Positions 35,820-44,262 of a DNA stretch of 64,000 nucleotides are shown in pieces (the first letter of the stretch is position 1; each line of letters opens with the position of its first letter). Position numbers and translations under genes: made by a program. Source of the DNA: an uncultured Algibacter sp. (lineage in GTDB: Bacteria > Bacteroidota > Bacteroidia > Flavobacteriales > Flavobacteriaceae); assembly GCF_947495925.1 (NCBI RefSeq), contig NZ_CANMAU010000002.1:186001-250000 (forward strand), in the 5' to 3' direction. A model generated the notes under the pieces. That model ran no database searches, was not told the DNA's origin, and saw nothing but the letters and a program-made list of their open reading frames with translations.

Positions 35820-35893
35820 TCCTTCTTAGCTCAGTTGGTTAGAGCATCTGACTGTTAATCAGAGGGTCCTAGGTTCGAGCCCTAGAGAAGGAG
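35820..35893 (+). tRNA. tRNA-Asn (GTT)
   Basis: A 74-base cloverleaf. Acceptor stem TCCTTCT/AGAAGGA, D arm AGCTCAGTTGGTTAGAGC, anticodon stem TCTGA/TCAGA around loop CTGTTAA with anticodon GTT, and T arm with GGTTCGAGCC. The 3' CCA is not encoded. It has its own promoter and terminator. Confidence 0.97.
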
Positions 35894-35903
35894 CACAATT
35901 AGA

Positions 35904-35935
35904 AAAGTCATTCAAGAAATTGAATGGCTTTTTTT
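35904..35935 (+). terminator. Terminator of tRNA-Asn
   Basis: AAAGTCATTCAA and TTGAATGGCTTT pair around GAAA, followed by a T run; 10 bp after the tRNA. Confidence 0.88.
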
Positions 35936-35982
35936 ATTTAATCGCTTCAGTTTTGTTTAATTCGATATTGTTATAAATAAAG

Positions 35983-36186
35983 CTATTTTTTAATAGCCTT
36001 TTTAAACAATAACAATGTGCTTATTTTGTTAAGAATATCCATTCCTGATTGCATCCAATTGGGAAGTTTTAAGCAGTCTTCATAATCATGCTTTAAATGT
36101 TTAATCTCTTCTAAAGCTATTTTACGCTCTAAATTCAAAATTTTAAGGTCACGTTCAATACTTTCAAAGTTTTTATATGTTTTCAT
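35983..36186 (-). CDS. Small coiled-coil protein of the YtxH-holin cluster (DUF6327-like)
   Basis: The protein has 67 residues. Residues 5-40 are charged and heptad-like (FESIERDLKILNLERKIAL), the C-terminal half is more hydrophobic (GMDILNKISTLLLFKKAIKK). Small proteins of this kind follow holin-like and YtxH genes in many Flavobacteriaceae. It overlaps the holin-like gene by 14 bp, so all three are one operon. Function unknown. Confidence 0.7.
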   Translation of the reverse strand: MKTYKNFESIERDLKILNLERKIALEEIKHLKHDYEDCLKLPNWMQSGMDILNKISTLLLFKKAIKK

Positions 36187-36535
36187 CTTGGCTGAAAAAA
36201 GGCTTAGAGAGTGATTTAATAATGAAGTTGTTTATGTGTTTTCTCAAAAGAAAAACGATAAGAGATATTAGGAGGTATACTACTCCAATTATTAAGAATC
36301 CAATAGTATTGCTATGCGTGATGTCACTTATTTTAAATGCTGCGGCTATAGAGAGAAAAGTTAGGCCAATAAATATGATACCTCCAATAGCGAAAATTTT
36401 AAAAACCATGCTCACAGAAATAGTAATTTGCTGAAAGATTTTTAGTTTATAATAGTCATAAGATTTATTTAAAAACTTTTCGCCAACTTCAGCAGCTTTT
36501 CTATTGGTTTCGTTTATTGAATCTATTACTCCCAT
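36173..36535 (-). CDS. Phage-holin-family-like membrane protein
   Basis: The protein has 120 residues. An amphipathic N-terminal helix (NRKAAEVGEKFLNKSYDYYK) is followed by two transmembrane helices separated by a short loop, as in the Holin_X / holin 3-6 group, and a basic tail. Despite the name these are chromosomal envelope proteins often found next to YtxH; no phage genes are present. Its start overlaps the YtxH stop by 1 bp. Confidence 0.8.
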   Translation of the reverse strand: MGVIDSINETNRKAAEVGEKFLNKSYDYYKLKIFQQITISVSMVFKIFAIGGIIFIGLTFLSIAAAFKISDITHSNTIGFLIIGVVYLLISLIVFLLRKHINNFIIKSLSKPFFSQDENI

Positions 36536-36903
36536 TAACCTACAGGTTCTTCATTAATTGTTTTGTTTTCTATTGTTTCTTTTTGGAATTCCTTATTTCG
36601 TTCTTTTAGCAACGCCAGTTTTTTTTCTAAGCTTGAAATAATATCATCGGCTTTATAGCTAGCATTAGTCAGAATAGAGCCAAATTGTTCCTCCAGAGTT
36701 TCTTTTTTAAAATGAGTTTCAGATTCTATTTTATCCTTTAGTTCGTTTACTGTTTCAGAAAGTTTTTGTTTAGCCAAAAGAGCTTCATCCAAAACTTTCT
36801 TTCGCGTATTACTTCCTTTATCAGGAGCAAATAATAATCCTAATGCGGCACCAATAGCTCCGCCAGCCAATAATCCTAAAATAGTACCTCCATTATTGCT
36901 CAT
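36535..36903 (-). CDS. YtxH domain protein
   Basis: The protein has 122 residues. The N-terminus has the YtxH signature: a Gly/Ala-rich helix GLLAGGAIGAALGLLFAPDK ending with the Ala-Pro-Asp-Lys turn. A long coiled coil follows (KLSETVNELKDKIESETHFK). YtxH proteins respond to general stress in Bacillus; role here unknown. First gene of a three-gene operon. Confidence 0.88.
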   Translation of the reverse strand: MSNNGGTILGLLAGGAIGAALGLLFAPDKGSNTRKKVLDEALLAKQKLSETVNELKDKIESETHFKKETLEEQFGSILTNASYKADDIISSLEKKLALLKERNKEFQKETIENKTINEEPVG

Positions 36904-36980
36904 AATATATAATTAATCCTTTTTTTGTTTTAAATTTACTTAAAATATTTGAGTTTTTGTCAGTGGCCAACTGTAAAATA

Positions 36981-37367
36981 TTATAAGGGGTTCGAATTAA
37001 TTTTAGAAATCTTTTTTTCAATTAGTACAGCTCTGAGAGCTTCAATCGTTTTTTTTGAGTTACCTATAAAAATTTTATCCTCAATAATTACAACAGGTCT
37101 ACTTAAAAAAGTATAATGTTCTAAAATATAATGTTTGTAATCACGTTCTTCCAGTTTTTGATTTTTTAAATCCATTTCTTTATAAAGCTTAGCGCGTTTA
37201 CTAAATAGTACTTCATAGCTTCCAGCTATAGTTTTTAATCCTTCTAATTGATCAACAGTTATTGGTTCAGACTTTATCTCTTGAAAGATAAAATCTGAGC
37301 TTATATTTAGTTCCTTAATAATTCTTGAACAAGTATTGCATGTTTTTAGATAATATATTTTTTTCAT
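36981..37367 (-). CDS. ArsC/Spx-like thioredoxin-fold protein
   Basis: The protein has 128 residues. N-terminal YYLKTCNTCSRIIKEL carries the CxxC of the ArsC/Spx family, and LSRPVVIIEDKIFIGN is the conserved C-terminal strand that in arsenate reductases holds the substrate Arg (SRP). It may be a glutathione- or thioredoxin-dependent reductase; no arsenic genes are near. It diverges from the DinB-family gene with a 58-bp gap. Confidence 0.85.
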   Translation of the reverse strand: MKKIYYLKTCNTCSRIIKELNISSDFIFQEIKSEPITVDQLEGLKTIAGSYEVLFSKRAKLYKEMDLKNQKLEERDYKHYILEHYTFLSRPVVIIEDKIFIGNSKKTIEALRAVLIEKKISKINSNPL

Positions 37368-37425
37368 AATAAATATGGTTTGGAAAAAACAAATTAAAAC
37401 TATATTTAGCGAAAAATATATTAAA

Positions 37426-37890
37426 ATGGATTTTACATTTCAAGTATTAAAAAATATTAGAGGAATTTTTAATAGAATTATTGAAGAGAACTCTTCTGAA
37501 GTTCTGAATAAAATACCATCAGGGTTTAATAATAACATAATATGGAATATTGGTCATGTTGTTGTTTCAGAACAGTTACTGGCGTATAAGTTATCTGGCT
37601 TAGAAACAAATCTTTCTGAAACGATGATTAATAAATATAAAAAAGACTCTAAACCTGAAGGGATTGTTTCTGAAGAAGAAGTGCATGAAATTAAATCATT
37701 ATTATTAGCTACCGTTGAAAGAACAAAACAAGACTATGAAAAAGGTGTTTTTAAGAGTTATAACACATATACCGTTTCTACAACAGGTAATACCTTAAAT
37801 AATATTGATGAGGCTTTGCATTTTATACTTGCGCATGAAGGTATTCATTACGGTTATGTTTTAGCCTTATTAAAGGCCATTAAAAACTAA
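37426..37890 (+). CDS. DinB-family protein (DinB_2)
   Basis: The protein has 154 residues forming a four-helix bundle. The three metal-ligand histidines of DinB/YfiT proteins are visible: NIGHVVVSEQ in helix 2 and ILAHEGIHYG (two) in the last helix. Probably a metal- and thiol-dependent enzyme; substrate unknown. The ATG at 37426 (MDFTFQVLKN) starts the first helix; upstream in-frame codons are Lys-rich and unlikely. Confidence 0.85.
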   Translation: MDFTFQVLKNIRGIFNRIIEENSSEVLNKIPSGFNNNIIWNIGHVVVSEQLLAYKLSGLETNLSETMINKYKKDSKPEGIVSEEEVHEIKSLLLATVERTKQDYEKGVFKSYNTYTVSTTGNTLNNIDEALHFILAHEGIHYGYVLALLKAIKN

Positions 37891-38097
37891 ATTCGATTTT
37901 ATTTTTTAGGAGTAGTAAATTATCAATTAAAGGAAATTTGAAATTCCAAAGAGAATAAATAAAAATATGCTGTAAAGGACTATAGTTTCCTATTTCATTA
38001 ATAATTTAGAATGGAGACTCCCAAACTTAATTAACAAGTTTAAAATCTACTTATCAAATAAGGTTTTTATAATAAGGTAATGTTAGTAAAGTAATGC

Positions 38098-38901
38098 CTA
38101 ATCTAAATAGTGAACGTATCCAATATTAATCCAAACTAGCCAATCATTATTTTTATTACTCGGTAATTGGTGATTTAATCCATCAACCCAATCATTAAAG
38201 TAGTATTGAAATCTGAAGTCGAGCATTAAATCAGAAACTCTTGTAAGCTTGTAGCTTATTCCAGCACTGGTAACCATTGACCATGAATTAGACTTAGATA
38301 CATCTACAGATCCTGCTTCCCATCCTGAATAAAAATTACTTGGGTCATTTACGTCACCAATTGCTTGCGAATTAGGATTTTGATATGTAGTCGCTACACT
38401 GGCAGATGAAAAAGTGTAATGTAAACCTAAACTAATAAATGGTGAAAATTTGTGCCCATATCCTTGAAACTCACTTAAGTTTAGAGGAGAAAATTCAAGT
38501 TGAGCACCAATATCAAGGTTGTTAGCTTTTCCAGTATGACCTCTTAGTCTTTTAGCGTCTTCACTTGTTTTTGAAGGATCGACCCATTCACCAAAATGCT
38601 CCAATTTGCTCGTATTATATGATAGTTCACTTCTTACTTTAAAGTGATCATTAAAATACGTATTAGTAAAGGAAGAGATATTGGAATCTGCATATGTAAA
38701 GTTTAAATAATGAATAATACCAACACCAAAACCAGAATTACCAAAATTAGTTTTGGAGTCGTTACTTTGTCCGTAATCTGATCTAAACTGTACCGGACCT
38801 GCTATTACTCCAATTTCGTGATATAAACCAAACTGTGCATTGGAAATCTGCGTAAATATTAACAAGCAAAAACCAAGTACTAAGTGTTTAAGTTTTAGCA
38901 T
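38098..38901 (-). CDS. Outer-membrane beta-barrel protein (THC0290_0291 type)
   Basis: The protein has 267 residues. It has a signal peptide (LVLGFCLLIFTQISNAQ), then GLYHEIGVIAGPVQFRSDYG at the mature N-terminus, alternating beta strands and a terminal strand WLVWINIGYVHYLD ending near an aromatic. This matches the flavobacterial THC0290_0291 group of outer-membrane proteins. Function unknown. It diverges from gdhA, a neighbourhood I believe is common in the family. Confidence 0.72.
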   Translation of the reverse strand: MLKLKHLVLGFCLLIFTQISNAQFGLYHEIGVIAGPVQFRSDYGQSNDSKTNFGNSGFGVGIIHYLNFTYADSNISSFTNTYFNDHFKVRSELSYNTSKLEHFGEWVDPSKTSEDAKRLRGHTGKANNLDIGAQLEFSPLNLSEFQGYGHKFSPFISLGLHYTFSSASVATTYQNPNSQAIGDVNDPSNFYSGWEAGSVDVSKSNSWSMVTSAGISYKLTRVSDLMLDFRFQYYFNDWVDGLNHQLPSNKNNDWLVWINIGYVHYLD

Positions 38902-39047
38902 AAAAAGGTGTTTTTTTTGGAGGCATTAATTACGAACAAATATATAAAAACTGACATTAGAAACAAATATTAAAATATTAATGGAATTTCTAAATAATAT
39001 TTAATTATGAAATTGGGAAAAAAACACGTATTATTTTGAAGATAATG

Positions 39048-39055
39048 TATATTTG
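39048..39055 (+). promoter_or_regulatory. -7 element of gdhA
   Basis: TATATTTG matches TAnnTTTG, 48 bp before the gdhA ATG. No -33 TTTG at 19-21 bp, suggesting help from an activator. Confidence 0.5.
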
Positions 39056-39103
39056 CATCAATAAATTACGTATTCAATAAATAATAATGTAATATTTATA
39101 TGT

Positions 39104-40447
39104 ATGAAAAATAATATTGAAGCATTTTTAGATCTCGTAAAGGGAAGAAATGGTCAAGAACCAGAATTTTTGCAAGCTGTTCAGGAAGTTGCAGAGACAG
39201 TAATACCTTATATAGTAAATAATGATATTTACTACGGTAAAAATATTTTATTAAGAATGGTCGAGCCTGAACGTGTTATATCCTTTAGAGTTTGCTGGGT
39301 AGATGATGAGGGGGAAATTCAAGTTAATAGAGGTTATCGAGTACAAATGAATTCTGCAATAGGTCCTTATAAAGGAGGGCTTAGGTTTCACCCGACAGTG
39401 AACCTTAGTATACTGAAATTTTTAGCTTTTGAGCAAGTATTTAAAAATAGTCTTACTACGTTGCCCATGGGAGGTGGTAAAGGAGGTAGCGATTTTGATC
39501 CTAAAGGGAAAAGCGATAATGAGATTATGAGATTCTGTCATGCATTTATGGGAGAATTATTTAGGCATATTGGGCATAACACAGATGTACCCGCTGGTGA
39601 TATTGGTGTTGGTGCACGTGAAATCGGCTTTCTGTTTGGAATGTATAAAAAGATAAGCAATGGATTTACCGGTGTTTTGACTGGTAAAGGGATGTCTTGG
39701 GGAGGTTCTTTAATTAGACCTGAAGCTACTGGTTATGGCAATGTGTATTTCGCGCAAAAGATGTTGGAAACAAAAGAAGATTCGATTCAAGGCAAAAATG
39801 TTGTTATATCGGGTTCAGGAAATGTAGCTCAATATGCAGCCGAAAAAACCTTACAGTTAGGAGGAAAAGTTTTAACGTTATCTGACTCTTCTGGGTATAT
39901 TTATGATGAAGAAGGTATAGATGAGGAGAAGTTGGCTTTTGTCATGGAACTTAAAAATGTAAAAAGAGGTAGAATTAGAGCGTATTTAAATACATATCCT
40001 AATGCGAAATTTGTAAAAGGCAAAACACCTTGGGAAGTGAAATGCGATGTTGCATTTCCTTGCGCCACTCAGAATGAACTTAAAAAAGATGATGCCGAAG
40101 TACTTATAAAAAACGGATGTATATGTGTTAGCGAAGGTGCTAATATGCCATCTACTATTGGAGCAATCAATGCTTTTCAAAAAGCTAAGATATTATTTGC
40201 TCCAGGAAAAGCATCAAATGCTGGTGGTGTTGCAACATCAGGCTTAGAAATGACTCAAAATTCTTTAAGATTTAAATGGTCAAGAGAGGAAGTCGACAAT
40301 AAATTAAAAGATATCATGTCCGATATACATAAGTCATGTCTTGAATATGGTAAAGATGAAGATGGTTATGTAGATTATGTAAAGGGGGCAAATATTGCTG
40401 GTTTCGTTAAAGTTGCCGATGCGATGCTAGCGCAAGGTATTGTCTAA
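39104..40447 (+). CDS. gdhA: Glutamate dehydrogenase (NADP-type)
   Basis: The protein has 447 residues, the hexameric bacterial length. It interconverts 2-oxoglutarate plus ammonia and glutamate. The substrate site is in GPYKGGLRFHP and LPMGGGKGGSDFDPKGKS (catalytic Lys and Asp of PAGDIGVG). The Rossmann fold has VVISGSGNVAQYAAEK. Residues after the second beta strand (LSDSSGYIYD) suit NADP. Monocistronic, ended by a strong terminator. Confidence 0.96.
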   Translation: MKNNIEAFLDLVKGRNGQEPEFLQAVQEVAETVIPYIVNNDIYYGKNILLRMVEPERVISFRVCWVDDEGEIQVNRGYRVQMNSAIGPYKGGLRFHPTVNLSILKFLAFEQVFKNSLTTLPMGGGKGGSDFDPKGKSDNEIMRFCHAFMGELFRHIGHNTDVPAGDIGVGAREIGFLFGMYKKISNGFTGVLTGKGMSWGGSLIRPEATGYGNVYFAQKMLETKEDSIQGKNVVISGSGNVAQYAAEKTLQLGGKVLTLSDSSGYIYDEEGIDEEKLAFVMELKNVKRGRIRAYLNTYPNAKFVKGKTPWEVKCDVAFPCATQNELKKDDAEVLIKNGCICVSEGANMPSTIGAINAFQKAKILFAPGKASNAGGVATSGLEMTQNSLRFKWSREEVDNKLKDIMSDIHKSCLEYGKDEDGYVDYVKGANIAGFVKVADAMLAQGIV

Positions 40448-40472
40448 AATGTTCAGTTTAAATATGGCTAAT

Positions 40473-40506
40473 AAAAAAGCTTCTCAAATTTTGAGAAGCT
40501 TTTTTT
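40473..40506. terminator. Bidirectional terminator between gdhA and OmpA gene
   Basis: AAAAAAGCTTCTCAAA pairs with TTTGAGAAGCTTTTTT. It lies between convergent stops and has T runs on both strands. Confidence 0.9.
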
Positions 40507-40528
40507 ATTAAAACTAAATATATTATTT

Positions 40529-41356
40529 TTAATTTTCAGATGCCATTAACGCAAAGAACTTGTCAATATTTGGAAGAATTATAATTCTAGTTCTTCTGTT
40601 TTTTGCTCTATTTTCTTTAGTGTCATTATCAGCTAGGGGTTGGTAACTACTTCTACCAGCGGCAATCAATTTCTCAGGAGCTACGTTATATTTACTTTGT
40701 AGTTTACGTACTACCGAAGTCGCTCTTAAAACACTTAAATCCCAGTTGTCTGCAATAAATTCAGTGTTAATAGTTCTTGCATCTGTATGCCCTTCAACCA
40801 TAACATCTAAACTTTCTTCTGAATTAATTACATCTGCTAATTTTTGCAATAATGGGTCAGCTTTAGAGCTTAATCTGTAGCTGCCTGTATTAAATAACAT
40901 GTTGTCTGCAATTGAAATCATAACAACAGTCTCGTTAATATTTACTGCAAAATCTTCATCCTCATTAATGTTACTTTCACTTATGGTCTTTTCAAGATTA
41001 TAAGCTACGGCTAAATTCATAGAATCTTTTAAAGTTTTGGCTTGACTAAGTTTTGCTGGGTCAACATTTTTCAATGTTTCACGCATTTTTACCTTAGTGT
41101 TGTTTGAAATAACAGCACCATCTTTAGATTCTAACTTAGCGTCACCTTCTTGTTTAAGAGAGCTTATTTTTGCATTGTAAGCGTCAACACGCTTTTCTAT
41201 CTCAGCAAATTTAGCTTCTAAGTCTTCTTTTTCAACTTGTGTTTTTTGTAACTCACTTTTAATCTCTCCATTTTCTTGTTCTAATGCCATATATTTCTTT
41301 TTTGAAACACATGAAAACACAAGAACTGATAGCAATAAGATTGAAATTTTTTTCAT
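40529..41356 (-). CDS. OmpA-family lipoprotein with coiled coil
   Basis: The protein has 275 residues. The lipobox is LVFSCVS. A periplasmic coiled coil follows (residues ~25-70, e.g. KSELQKTQVEKEDLEAKFAE), then an OmpA domain with LDVMVEGHTDARTINT and ENRAKNRRTRIIIL that binds murein. Two to three inserted residues in the domain are normal for Bacteroidota members. It anchors the outer membrane to the wall. Confidence 0.88.
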   Translation of the reverse strand: MKKISILLLSVLVFSCVSKKKYMALEQENGEIKSELQKTQVEKEDLEAKFAEIEKRVDAYNAKISSLKQEGDAKLESKDGAVISNNTKVKMRETLKNVDPAKLSQAKTLKDSMNLAVAYNLEKTISESNINEDEDFAVNINETVVMISIADNMLFNTGSYRLSSKADPLLQKLADVINSEESLDVMVEGHTDARTINTEFIADNWDLSVLRATSVVRKLQSKYNVAPEKLIAAGRSSYQPLADNDTKENRAKNRRTRIIILPNIDKFFALMASEN

Positions 41357-41441
41357 AATTAATAACTTTAGGTTTAAACCATTTACGTAAAAAAGGAGTA
41401 GATAGATTTTGGGAGGCTTTTTTTTTATGAAATATCTGTCA

Positions 41442-41723
41442 TTATTTATATTGACACAAATAAGCTGTCTGTATTGAGACTTTTACTTGAAACTTTTCAT
41501 TTGCATTAATTTCATAAGATTCTCCTAGTCCAAAAGTCTTCCATTCAGAATTTCCAGGCAGTTTAACAGTCATTTCGCCTTCTATTACCTGCATGGTTTC
41601 ATGTGTTGAAGTTCCAAATTCATAAGTTCCTGGTTCCATAACACCGATTGTAGATTTTCCTTTAGCAGAAGTGTAACCTAAAGATTTTACATGGCCTTCA
41701 AAATATTCGTTCGTTGATATCAT
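41442..41723 (-). CDS. ppnP: Pyrimidine/purine nucleoside phosphorylase
   Basis: The protein has 93 residues, a single cupin (DUF1255 family). Conserved STIGVMEPGTYEFGT, MQVIEGEMTVKLPG and the final strand SIQTAYLCQYK match PpnP, which phosphorolyses several nucleosides to ribose-1-phosphate and free base. Monocistronic as seen. Confidence 0.93.
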   Translation of the reverse strand: MISTNEYFEGHVKSLGYTSAKGKSTIGVMEPGTYEFGTSTHETMQVIEGEMTVKLPGNSEWKTFGLGESYEINANEKFQVKVSIQTAYLCQYK

Positions 41724-41792
41724 AAATTTTAAATTTTGTTTATAAGGTTGTATGTCTAAGCGTTTAATTTTAGTTTAACGGTTATGTGAAAT

Positions 41793-41832
41793 AAAAAAGC
41801 TTATAGCTTTTATTAAAAACTATAAGCTTTTT
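41793..41832 (-). terminator. Terminator of the porin-PiT operon
   Basis: AAAAAGCTTATAG and CTATAAGCTTTTTT pair on the minus strand around an AT loop with T runs; 20 bp after the PiT stop. Confidence 0.88.
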
Positions 41833-41851
41833 AAAGTATATATAAACTTTG

Positions 41852-44191
41852 TTATTCCTCTTTTTTGATTTGCGAGTTTTCTTGCCCTGTTGTTGGTTCT
41901 ATAACTTCAATTGTCGCAGGTTTTACCGAACTATCATGAGCTTCATGGTATTCTTCTAATAAGTTCATAGTAGCATTCAATAAATCTTTCGTTTCTAACA
42001 GAACTCCAAAATAAAGTGTAGTGTTTTTAGGACTGGATTCTTCAGTCCGTGTTCGTTCCACTTGTTTTTGAATTTTTTCTGTAACTAAGCTAAAAAGCTT
42101 ATCCTTGCTTCCCAAAATACTACCTATTTGTTCGAAAGACTGCGTATCGAAAGATTCTTTAGTCCCATTGAATAATTTCTCAAGAGCATCGTCAACTTCC
42201 TTTAATTCTTTTATTTGATTGAATTTAAGTTTCTTGTGGTTGTTGTTGACGTGTTTGTGACTTACTTTAGAAATATACTCTAAGGATTGTGTCATATCCT
42301 GTAAGTAGCCTAAAATATTAATATAAAAATTACTTGCGCCTACACTTGAGTCGTCTAAGTTTTTTATGAAATAGAAAATATTATCTCTTAAATCTTCAAC
42401 TTCTTGAGATAACTTTACAATTTGCTTATTATTCTTTTTGAGTAGAGCTAAATCTTGTTTAGCAAGACCGTTGATGGAGTTCGTATATATTTTGTTTCCT
42501 CGTTTAACCACATTAGCAATATTACCTGCACTTTCAACAATAACTCCTTGAATTGAGCTGCTTTCAGCTTTTTTGAGACTATCACTAGCTCTAACTTCCT
42601 TAGATTTTTTGTTATGAACTATAGTACTTCTTACTAATAAGGCGAAAGCTATAGCTAATAGGATGGGAAACATCACGTGGATGTTTAAATTAAGTAAATA
42701 GGCCACTAAAGCTGCTGCTGAGAAAGCACTTATAGCAGTAAAAAACCACCCTCCTATAACATTTATTACTCCAGCAACTCTATATACAGCACTTTCTGCT
42801 CCCCAAGCTCGATCTGCTAATGATGTTCCCATGGCAACCATAAAAGTCACATAAGTTGTTGAAAGTGGAAGTTTGTAAGATGTTGCAATTGAAATTAAAA
42901 CAGCGGCTACCATTAAATTTACCGCAGCTCTCACCATGTCAAATGCGGGTAGTTCAATTTTCTTGGTTGCAGTTATAGCTATCGCAGGAGTTTCAAATTG
43001 TCTATCAATTTTTTTCTGCCAAGAATCAGGTAACATAAAACTCGTCATTTGAGACATTAACATAGCAGATCTTACGAAACCTCTAGATAGAAAGTTAGGT
43101 TGAAATCTTTCTTTTGTTTCCCCTTGACTTGAAAGATCTAATGATGTTTTAACAACGTTTTTTGCTTTTGTAGAAAACCAAAGTGTTAAGACCATAATCA
43201 TACCTGCGGCCAATAATAACCAATTGTTAGTAGGGACCTTTTTTGCTAAGACTTCCATTGAAAATTCAGTTGCAGGTAGCCCAGAAGCAGTCCACTCTAA
43301 AAAGGCGTTATATGCAGCGACAGGAACTCCAATAAAGTTCACTAAATCATTACCTGAAAAAGCCAGAGCTAATGCGAAGGTTCCAACAATTATAATTAGT
43401 TTATAAATATTGGTCTTTGCAAAAGCTATTAAAATATAAGATAATAGTGACCAAAATAAAGAACACACTACAACAATAGAGAGTACCTGGCTTTCCAAAA
43501 AGTCCTTCATGGTGCCACCTCCAAGAATATCAAAAGATTCTTTGGCGTAAGATGTCCCCTTTAAGCCTTTCATAAAAATGAAATAGGTTATAGCAGTCAA
43601 AGCAAAACCACCAAATAGGGCTCCTACCCAATGTGCTTTCTTTTCAAAATTGTAAGATAAAAGTACTCTTGAAATCCATTGAACAATTGCTCCTATAGAG
43701 AATGCGACGACTACAGATAGCAATATGCCAAATATAATTTGAGAAGCTTTGGATGTATTTATATAATTAATAACATCACTAAAATCCCCACTATTATGTC
43801 CTATTTTTATTAAAGCCATAGCCACTGCGGCTCCTAATAATTCGAAAACTATTGATACTGTTGTAGATGTTGGCATACCTACTGAATTAAAGAAATCTAA
43901 TAGCAGAATATCTGTAATCATAACCGCCATGAAAATTATCATGATTTCATTAAACATGAATTCTCCAGGGTTGAAAATTCCTTTTCTAGCAACTTCCATC
44001 ATGCCACTAGAAAATACTGCGCCAACAGCAACTCCGATACTTGCAACAATCATTATGGTTTTAAATGATATTGCCTTTGATCCTATAGCTGAATTCAAAA
44101 AGTTAACAGCGTCATTACTAACACCAACAACCAAATCAGCAATAGCTAAAATGGCCAAGGCAATAATCATATACAAATAGATGTTATCCAT
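41852..44191 (-). CDS. PiT-family phosphate transporter with C-terminal helical domain
   Basis: The protein has 779 residues, far longer than simple PiT carriers (~500). Two inverted PHO4 repeats are seen: GVSNDAVNFLNSAIGS near the N-terminus and FSGNDLVNFIGVPVAAYN in the middle, each with the GxNDxxN phosphate-site signature. The last ~230 residues are cytoplasmic, coiled and PhoU/DUF47-like (QEVEDLRDNIFYFIKNLDDS). It imports phosphate by cation symport. The ATG at 44191 (MDNIYLYMII) is chosen; the upstream frame is not membrane-compatible. It lies 71 bp after the porin in the same operon. Confidence 0.9.
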   Translation of the reverse strand: MDNIYLYMIIALAILAIADLVVGVSNDAVNFLNSAIGSKAISFKTIMIVASIGVAVGAVFSSGMMEVARKGIFNPGEFMFNEIMIIFMAVMITDILLLDFFNSVGMPTSTTVSIVFELLGAAVAMALIKIGHNSGDFSDVINYINTSKASQIIFGILLSVVVAFSIGAIVQWISRVLLSYNFEKKAHWVGALFGGFALTAITYFIFMKGLKGTSYAKESFDILGGGTMKDFLESQVLSIVVVCSLFWSLLSYILIAFAKTNIYKLIIIVGTFALALAFSGNDLVNFIGVPVAAYNAFLEWTASGLPATEFSMEVLAKKVPTNNWLLLAAGMIMVLTLWFSTKAKNVVKTSLDLSSQGETKERFQPNFLSRGFVRSAMLMSQMTSFMLPDSWQKKIDRQFETPAIAITATKKIELPAFDMVRAAVNLMVAAVLISIATSYKLPLSTTYVTFMVAMGTSLADRAWGAESAVYRVAGVINVIGGWFFTAISAFSAAALVAYLLNLNIHVMFPILLAIAFALLVRSTIVHNKKSKEVRASDSLKKAESSSIQGVIVESAGNIANVVKRGNKIYTNSINGLAKQDLALLKKNNKQIVKLSQEVEDLRDNIFYFIKNLDDSSVGASNFYINILGYLQDMTQSLEYISKVSHKHVNNNHKKLKFNQIKELKEVDDALEKLFNGTKESFDTQSFEQIGSILGSKDKLFSLVTEKIQKQVERTRTEESSPKNTTLYFGVLLETKDLLNATMNLLEEYHEAHDSSVKPATIEVIEPTTGQENSQIKKEE

Positions 44192-44262
44192 AGTGTTTAA
44201 TTGAAATAAGTTTGCAAATATCCTAAGCATAATTCAGTATTGTGTTATGTAATTGTTATTTT

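Noticed and set aside
36173-36535. Holin-like gene as evidence of a prophage
   Set aside because: No other phage gene nearby; the YtxH-holin-small protein trio is chromosomal in this family.
37891-38097. 207-bp gap after the DinB gene
   Set aside because: Only AT-rich sequence and a short GGAAATT dyad; no gene, promoter or repeat could be supported.
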